Source of the DNA: Paracyclopina nana
Taxonomy: Eukaryota > Arthropoda > Copepoda > Cyclopoida > Cyclopettidae
Reading direction: 5' to 3'
Assembly (NCBI GenBank): GCA_019096065.1
Contig: JAGUCH010000007.1
Location: 2,626,501 to 2,690,500 of the forward strand
Length of the DNA: 64,000 bases
Made by a program: the position numbers and the translations under genes. The notes beneath the pieces were generated by a model. It did not search any database. It had not been told where the DNA came from and was given only the letters and a program-made list of their open reading frames with translations. Below, one piece after another: positions 58,601 to 64,000 of this stretch (the stretch's first letter is position 1; each line of letters begins with the position of its first letter).

Positions 58601-58807
58601 GTGGGCCCAGTGACGTGTGATGATTGTTCGAAGTGTGGCAGCCGAGGGCACTCGGCAGAGCACCATGGTCGGTTCGACTTAGTGCAATTGCTTTTGGCTA
58701 CTCGATTGGCGTGCCTGCAACATGTTGCTTATGCCAAAGTGATGGACAAGTCTGGCCGCAGTCTTATCCGCCCCATCAAAGAGGGAATTCGCCCCTTCAG
58801 GTGCTAA
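55666..58807 (+). pseudogene. Element 2 accessory ORF: DEDDy exonuclease-like domain plus zinc knuckles
   Basis: Frame 1 runs from about 55,666 (ATG 55,675) through TGA 57,334 and TGA 58,321, then shifts to frame 2 at about 58,590 and ends at TAA 58,805. The N-terminal part is basic/Ser-rich, then globular (LFSATKGALKTTFLTLF), then long, acidic and Glu/Ala-rich. The region after the first TGA, numbered from ATG 57,400, has MMTIDQEGF (Asp70, Glu72), a hydrophobic strand, PEKIKKLLES, GFGIQGDLQDF (Asp149), VDVGHCNLL and RYDRVDQFA (Tyr218, Asp222). Those spacings fit a DEDDy 3'-5' exonuclease of the WRN/EXD2 type. It ends with CLVCGSFGHAAADC and CSKCGSRGHSAEHH. The exonuclease reading is my inference. 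The whole ORF lies between pol and the 3' LTR. Confidence 0.65.
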
Positions 58808-58869
58808 TCATTGCCTGGAGAGCATCAAAATTCGCTGTGATGACGTCAACGCTTACTCAAGATGTCACA

Positions 58870-58877
58870 GGGGAGAC
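58870..58877 (+). other. Polypurine tract of element 2
   Basis: GGGGAGAC immediately precedes the TG of the 3' LTR. The same octamer is present three times in the leader. Confidence 0.75.
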
Positions 58878-59103
58878 TGTTTGGGCTCCCGCCTATCTAT
58901 TGTATTGTGACACTCTTATGTGAGCTCGACCTACTATTCGATCCTTCATGTTTATGTTTACGCTAGTACGATTTCGGATTTCACCTTGTGTTAGTTGAAT
59001 AAATCTCGACTACTACATAGAAATCACCGTCGTGCCGGATTTTATGCATATCTCGACTTAATTATCGTTTTAGTGCATCGACGACTCTCGTTAGATTCAT
59101 ACA
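58878..59103 (+). repeat. 3' LTR of element 2
   Basis: 226 bp, same ends as the 5' LTR, AATAAA at 58,998. It is followed by the ATGAC target duplication. Confidence 0.95.
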
Positions 59104-59448
59104 ATGACCTGTTTAAATTCTCGCGCGCCCTCTATTCAGTGCTTTAATGCTGGCCCGCCAGGAAAAAACCTTTTTCTAGCCAAATTTCTTGTCCTCATGT
59201 GCTCAAGGGGTCAATGACCTGTTTAAATTCTCGCACGGGGTCAATGACCTGTTTAAATTCTCTCGCGCCCTCTATTCAGCGCTTTAATGCCGGCCCGCCA
59301 GGAAAAAACCTTTTTCTAGCCAAATTTCTTTTCCTCATGTGCTCAGGGGGTCAATGACCTGTTTAAATTCTTGCGCGGGGTCAATGACCTGTTTAAATTC
59401 TCTCGCGCCCTCTATTCAGCGCTTTAATGCCGGCCCGCCAGGAAAAAA
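59104..59448. repeat. 140-bp satellite, right part
   Basis: Continues the array that was cut at 43,136, with the same GTCAATGACCTGTTTAAATT core; unit starts at about 59,191 and 59,330. Confidence 0.9.
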
Positions 59449-59900
59449 CTTGACCAAGTCAAGAATTTCGCGCATTCTTAGCAGTTATGGATTAGCATAA
59501 TGCGATGCGCAAGTTTTTGCATTTGCGAATTCAAAATGAGGCAAAAGTTTGACTTTGCCTCACATTGTGAGTCAAGTTACCTCAAATTAACAGCTGTGAC
59601 TGACTTTTGACTCACAATTGACCAAGTCAAGAATTTCGCGCATTCTTAGCAGTTATGGGAGTAGTATAACGCGATGCGCTAGTTTTTGCATTTGCGAATT
59701 CAAAATGAGGCAAAAGTTTGACTTTGCCTCACATTATGAGTCAAGTAACCTCAAATTAACAGCTGTCATTGACTTTTTGACTCACAATTGACCGAGTCAA
59801 GAATTTCGCGCATTCTCAGCCGTTCTGGAGTAGTATAACGCGATGCGCTAGTTTTTGCATTTGCGAATTCAAAATGAGGCAAAACTATGAGTCAAGTTGC
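59449..59900. repeat. 170-bp satellite
   Basis: Nearly three units of about 169 bp starting at 59,449, 59,618 and 59,788. Each begins TTGACCAAGTCAAGAATTTC and contains AAAATGAGGCAAAAGTTTGA. Confidence 0.85.
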
Positions 59901-59904
59901 CCAC

Positions 59905-60610
59905 GACCAGACACGACCTAGTGCATAAACTAACTGAAACTAGCATATTTTTGGCAACTTTTTTGAACTGGGAGCGAAACTCGCGTAACGTGAATACTTA
60001 CTAGAGCAAAATTGCATTTTTTGACAAAGGCCAAAATTAAGCCTTTGCTTCACCTAGTTTTCAAAGACTAGTCTCCTAGTGCAAAAACTAACTGAAACTA
60101 GCATATTTTTTGTCGACTTTTTTAAACTGGGAGCGAAACTTGCAAAACGTGAATACTTACTAGAGCAAAATTGCATTTTTTTGACAAAGGCCAAAATTAA
60201 GCCTTTGCTTCACCTAGTTTTCAAAGACTAGTCTCCTAGTGCAAAAACTAACTGAAACTAGCATATTTTTTGTCGACTTTTTTAAACTGGGAGCGAAACT
60301 TGCAAAACGTGAATACTTACTAGAGCAAAATTGCATTTTTTGACAAAGGCCAAAATAAGCCTTTGCTTCACCTAGTTTTCACCAGACTAGTCTCCTAGTG
60401 CAAAAACTAACTGAAACTAGCATATTTTTTGGCAACTTTTTTGAACTGGGAGCGAAACTCGCGTAGCGTGAATAATTATTGGAGCAAAATTGCATTTTTT
60501 GATAAAGGCCAAAATTTAAGCCTTTGCTTCACCTAGTTTTGACCAGACTAGTCTCCTTGTGCAAAAACTAACTGAAACTAGCATATTTTTTGTCGACTTT
60601 TTTAAACTGG
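59905..60610. repeat. 160-bp satellite, left part
   Basis: Units of about 160 bp (for example at 60,076, 60,236, 60,396 and 60,556), each with AAACTAACTGAAACTAGCAT, CTGGGAGCGAAACTCG and CTTTGCTTCACCTAGTTTT. It is interrupted at 60,611 and resumes at about 62,247. Confidence 0.9.
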
Positions 60611-60771
60611 TTTCCGTTTCCGGGGCCACCTTGTCGTGGGAATGCTGAACCCGCTGGACCACCCGGTGCAGGTGAAAGGGGGTACCCATTAAAACTTCAG
60701 TATTTCGGTCGCAAAAATTATGACATCACAATAACCCATTACTCTCTCTTTTACAGTCTGAGTTACCAGTG

Positions 60772-61393
60772 CACAGTGGGCCACGGAGACCCTTATTTTT
60801 CCATTTCAGCTAAATTATGAAATCCAGTTTCAAACACTTTTTTATCTTATAATAGTTCCTATGGGTTCTTGGTGATCAGAAATGGCCATTTAAAAGGCTC
60901 TAAATTCAATTCGATTTGTGAATTGAAGATCATTTTTGAGAAGCATCCCGAATTTGCTAAAAAAATCTAAGAAAAAAGAAATGTCAAAAAGTGGCTACAA
61001 GCTTCTACTGTTCCATTAGAACTATAATTTTTTTGTTGAAGCCTTTAATTAGAGTTAGTTTAAGTATTTTAGGCCTCAAGAGAACAGGATTTCATTTAAA
61101 ATAAGTGTCAAAATTGACCCAAAAAGATGACTCTTCTATTTGCATGTAAAACTAAACCAAATATTAGCAGAACTTATTATGTCCAAGGTTGTCCAACCTA
61201 TAACACTGTCAAATTAGAGAAAAAGTAATATGAACAGGGTTGGATTGCAAAAAAAGTGCGTGGATGTGCGTAAGACTTTGCTAGAAAGAGTTAAAAGTTC
61301 GAGTTTTACTGTCATTTAGGGGCTTTGCTAATGCACTTCCGATTTGACTAAAAATCAGAAATGGAGGAAAATGCTTCAACGGGACCCACTGTG
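60772..61393. mobile_element. Transib-like MITE
   Basis: 622 bp with terminal CACAGTGGG at the left and its reverse complement CCCACTGTG at the right (CACAGTGGGCC/CACAGTGGGTC). It is bounded on both sides by the 5-bp direct repeat CAGTG (60,767-60,771 and 61,394-61,398). CACAGTG ends plus 5-bp duplications are hallmarks of Transib elements and equal the RAG heptamer. There is no ORF, so it is non-autonomous. Confidence 0.7.
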
Positions 61394-61438
61394 CAGTGCT
61401 AAGCTATAAACATCGCAAGTAATTACTATTCAGGAATC

Positions 61439-62230
61439 ATGACAACACCAATCTGCTGTAATTTTACCTTCATCTTGCTGGCCTTCTTTATGTACTCATA
61501 CTGGGTACTATTCAATGAGTTGGCTCAAGCAGCTGTGATCCAGGGAGCGCCACCAATGAGCCGGACAGCCGACCTCTACACCCCCGATGCCAAGGTCACG
61601 TCCTTCACGACTTACAACTGTGCGCACCCCGACGCAATCCACGAGGCCATCGACCTAAGTCAGCCAGAGCTGTGAGAGGACATTAGGAGTGCGTACCAAG
61701 CCCCGATCAACATCACGGTCCAGGTACTGCAAACAGCCTCCACCTTGTCTATCAAGGCCTTCCGGTGCTGGGTGCACTTGTCCAGACAGGTGACTAGGTG
61801 CAGGTACGAGAGCATCAGTTACGGCAGCCAGATGACGGACGTCAACAGGCCCTACTTGGTGACCCCACAAGCTTGCCGAGAGGCCGCCGAAAAACATTAC
61901 CTGATCGTGGAAAACAAGAAAGTGGAGGTGGCGCTAAACAACTCCAAGGGAGGCTTGGACATGGACCACAAGTGTACCACCACCACCTTCACTAGCGGCT
62001 GCATGACTTTCTATAAGTCATACGAGACCACTACGATCCATGCCTTGCCTTAGTCGTACCCATCTATGGGAAGCTGAACACGGCCAACGGGCTTACAAGC
62101 CCAGGTGGACGTGCTGGCTCGACAGAACGAGTCGATGCACAATTACCTCATGACGGTCCTGCCGCTGCTACGGTGCCTTCGGCTACGTCCACGCCTTTGA
62201 AACCTATCCCGAAAGTTGCCCTCGGGGGGT
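61439..62230 (+). pseudogene. Envelope-like glycoprotein, internally deleted copy
   Basis: ATG 61,439 opens a frame with a signal-peptide-like hydrophobic stretch (FILLAFFMYSYWVLF), then a Cys-containing ectodomain start. TGA 61,673 interrupts the frame, which continues unchanged to KGGLDMDHKCTTTTF and KSYETTTIHAL. After a one-base shift at about 62,047 the sequence jumps from the ectodomain (near 62,090) directly to the coiled-coil tail VDVLARQNESMHNY, a loss of roughly 490 codons relative to the copy at 8,713-10,788. Its N-terminus supplies the part missing there, so the two copies are complementary decay products. Not functional. Confidence 0.65.
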
Positions 62231-62246
62231 CTATGCGAACCTCCTA

Positions 62247-62556
62247 CAACTGGGAGCGAAACTCGTGTAACGTGAATAATTATTGGAGCAAAATTGCATT
62301 TTTTGACAAAGGCCAAAATTTAAGTCTTTGCTTCACCTAGTTTTGACCAGACAAGTCTCCTAGTGCAAAAACTAACTGAAACTAGCATATTTTTTGGCAA
62401 CTTTTTTGAACTGGGAGCGAAACTCGCCTAACGTGAATACTTACTAGAGCAAAATTTCATTTTTTGAAAAGGCCAAAATTAAGCCTTTGCTTCACCTAGT
62501 TTTGACCAGACTAGTCTCCTAGTGCAAAAACTAACTGAAACTAGCATATTTTTTGT
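62247..62556. repeat. 160-bp satellite, right part
   Basis: Two further units of the AAACTAACTGAAACTAGCAT satellite, ending abruptly at about 62,556. Confidence 0.9.
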
Positions 62557-62653
62557 AGCGTATCAAAATCTACTCATCCGATCCAGTGTCTTCATTCCTC
62601 TAAGTTGCTTTTCAAGGCAGTGTCGTCAAAGCAACCTCCCTCCATTGGACATT

Positions 62654-63049
62654 CTATTTTGCACACCATATGACCAGTGTCAGACCGATAGCTACCATCG
62701 TGACTGCAGCCATGCCATGCTTTCGGCGGTCTTCTTTGAATACTTCCACCAACTCGTCACGCTTCAAGTCCATAATCTTGACGATCTCAGCCTTCGTGAC
62801 ATGGGTCTCAACATTCGAGCCTTCATCTCCATGGGCGGCCGTGTAGAGCTGGCCACCGCTCCTCCCATATCCAATGAGCTCGGCTTCAACCATCAAACCC
62901 TGAAGTGTGTATGCTTTGCCAGCTCTGGGCATGTAGCCTTCGCGCTTAGCAACCTCGGCATTTTCGAAGTAAGGTCTGGAAACTCTGTGGACCCCTTCAG
63001 CGTCAACCACTACTGTCAGGGGATCGGTATGATCTGGGTCCGCTTCCAT
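62654..63049 (-). pseudogene. Unidentified protein end with C-terminal membrane segment
   Basis: A minus-strand frame of 131 codons opening MEADPDHTDPLTVVVD and ending AAVTMVAIGLTLVIWCAK, a likely C-terminal transmembrane anchor. Charged, globular middle part (TKAEIVKIMDLKRDELVEVF). It is probably the continuation, after a frameshift at about 63,050-63,100, of the coding region at 63,102-63,967. No family recognised. Confidence 0.45.
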
Positions 63050-63101
63050 TTCTTGCTAGGGGAGTTCATGGCCTTATGGATGTTGTCGAAGATTTTATCC
63101 A

Positions 63102-63967
63102 TCATCCCCTGTAGCCGTTGTACTGGTGCTTCAAGTCCGCTCTTAGTACATCCTTGGTCCAGATGAGATCCCTGACCTCACTATTGGCCTCAGCCAAGTT
63201 GTGCTCCAGTTCAGTGATCCTGAATTGAGCATCGTACAGCTCTTCCTTGGTCTTTGCCAATGTGGCTTTCAGCGTGGCTATGTCTTGGCGGTCTATCTCT
63301 TCTAGGGTGGCTACGTCAAGTGGTTCTGGTGCGTCATTCCGGTCTTCCTTGACAGGTGCGTTGGAGACCCAATCTGGATGATCCCAATCTACGGAGGGAC
63401 TCTGGTTGGCTTGACCTTTCGACATGCCTGCAACATAGAGAAAAACATTTTAGATATTGTTGTAAGAGATGGCTAAAGGACGATTTCGCCTTCTCTGCTC
63501 CTCCTCCAACAAGGGGGGTGAGTCTGGATGTGAAACCGCAGGTGCACTTCCCAGCAGGGAGGCTCCATTAGCCGGCAATGACATATTCGGCAGGCTCTGT
63601 ACAACTCCTGGGAATGGTTGATAAATCATCGGATGAGGGGTCGGGGCAATAGACATTGTTGAGGCGAAGGGCGTGACATAGGGTGACGCATAGCCTGGAC
63701 AGCCATATGGGGCAGGGGCTTGTTGGGGGTAGACCGGTGGCTGCACATTTGTAGCCGCTTGAGAATGCATGATCAACAGCGAGTCTCTGGCCCTTTTCCT
63801 CGCGCAGGCCTTCTTCCGCTATTTTCTGAACCAAAGTCCAATCCATAGCAAAGCCATAATAGCGCAAAAGGCCACTCCATAGAAGATCCAATGTGTGACA
63901 TCTCTGCCAGCTGCCTCGGCAGCCTACTTGTTCTCTTCACTGGAGCCTTGCGGAACCATAATGTCAA
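63102..63967 (-). pseudogene. Unidentified membrane and coiled-coil protein remnant
   Basis: One minus-strand frame reads through the block with TAG stops at about 63,930 and 63,830 and a TAA at about 63,452. Order: an acidic Ser/Glu stretch, a transmembrane segment (WIFYGVAFCAIMALLWIGLWF) followed by a basic cluster (RKKACARKRARD), a Pro/Ala/Tyr-rich region (PQQAPAPYGCPGYASP), then an acidic region and a coiled coil (TLKATLAKTKEELYDAQFR). A splice-acceptor-like run lies before MSKGQANQ, so part of the breakage could be introns. The layout resembles a viral or retroelement membrane-protein tail, but I recognise no family. Confidence 0.4.
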
Positions 63968-64000
63968 TGTCCGCTAGCCTAATACCAGTGTGGCTGGTCT

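Larger units (their letters stand above)
43137..59103 (+). mobile_element. BEL/Pao element 2, complete from LTR to LTR
   Basis: Both LTRs are 226 bp, start TGTTTGGGCTC and end ATTCATACA, with about 6-7 differences. They are flanked by the same 5-bp target duplication ATGAC (43,132-43,136 and 59,104-59,108). Inside are a primer-binding site, gag, protease, RT/RNase H, integrase, pol C-terminus, the accessory exonuclease-like ORF and a polypurine tract. No env is present. Without the nested 5.4-kb transposon it would be about 10.5 kb. Frameshifts and stops show that this copy is no longer autonomous. Confidence 0.95.
60611..62246 (+). mobile_element. Insert carrying an internally deleted envelope gene
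   Basis: A 1.6-kb block splits the 160-bp satellite and is flanked by a short direct repeat (ACTGG at 60,606-60,610 and again after 62,246). It opens with a Gly/Pro-rich coding piece (FPGPPCRG), then has a plausible intron (donor CAG/GTGAAA at about 60,670; acceptor CTCTTTTACAG at about 60,756), a MITE, and an env fragment. No LTR is visible. It looks like a deletion derivative of an env-bearing retroelement. Confidence 0.55.

Noticed and set aside
5792..61675. A non-standard code in which TGA is sense
   Set aside because: TGA ends the transposase gene (30,125), paralog 2 (17,601) and the coiled-coil gene (32,079), with AATAAA close behind in each case, so TGA is a stop.

Overview
This window is repeat-rich eukaryotic DNA, most likely from an invertebrate animal; I cannot name the species. 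The evidence is intron-containing genes with short (about 50-90 nt) GT-AG introns, AATAAA signals, BEL/Pao LTR retrotransposons (a metazoan-restricted group), a viral envelope-like gene and several satellites. There are no bacterial operons or Shine-Dalgarno-led genes. Almost everything is mobile or derived from mobile elements.

Layout. 1-10,970: decayed BEL/Pao element 1, with gag, a truncated RT, integrase and pol C-terminus, an accessory exonuclease-like/zinc-knuckle ORF, an envelope-like ORF, then a probable polypurine tract and 3' LTR. 10,970-16,760: decayed gag pieces, a relict of a long-TIR DNA transposon, and a Gypsy-like gag with its leader. 16,760-30,700: a different, AT-rich, intron-bearing block. 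It holds three tandem paralogous minus-strand genes (17,601-26,959), a 112-bp palindromic satellite, and a divergently transcribed six-exon transposase gene (27,423-30,127). 30,900-33,180: minus-strand coding remnants and a coiled-coil gene whose 96-nt exon is repeated four times in tandem. 33,700-40,500: unidentified coding remnants fused to BEL/Pao element 3, whose gag is present in both orientations. 41,200-42,400: a second Gypsy-like gag, inverted. 42,520-59,450: a 140-bp satellite split by BEL/Pao element 2 (LTRs 43,137-43,362 and 58,878-59,103, 5-bp duplication ATGAC). Element 2 is itself split by a 5.4-kb DNA transposon with about 417-bp terminal inverted repeats (49,811-55,256). 59,450-62,560: 170-bp and 160-bp satellites interrupted by an envelope-gene derivative carrying a Transib-like MITE. 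62,650-64,000: minus-strand coding remnants with membrane segments.

How the parts work together. Element 2 shows the ancestral gene order: LTR, primer-binding site, gag, protease, RT/RNase H, integrase, pol C-terminus, accessory ORF, polypurine tract, LTR. The accessory ORF is the most notable finding. In element 2 it carries what look like all the catalytic positions of a DEDDy 3'-5' exonuclease (DxE, D, YxxxD) followed by CCHC-type zinc knuckles; the element 1 copy keeps the layout but has lost most catalytic residues. The second system of note is the 17-30 kb block: a transposase divergently paired with a three-member family of large, probably nuclear proteins, with a palindromic, TATA-bearing satellite between them. 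It may be one large, previously undescribed DNA transposon or its remains, but I could not find its ends.
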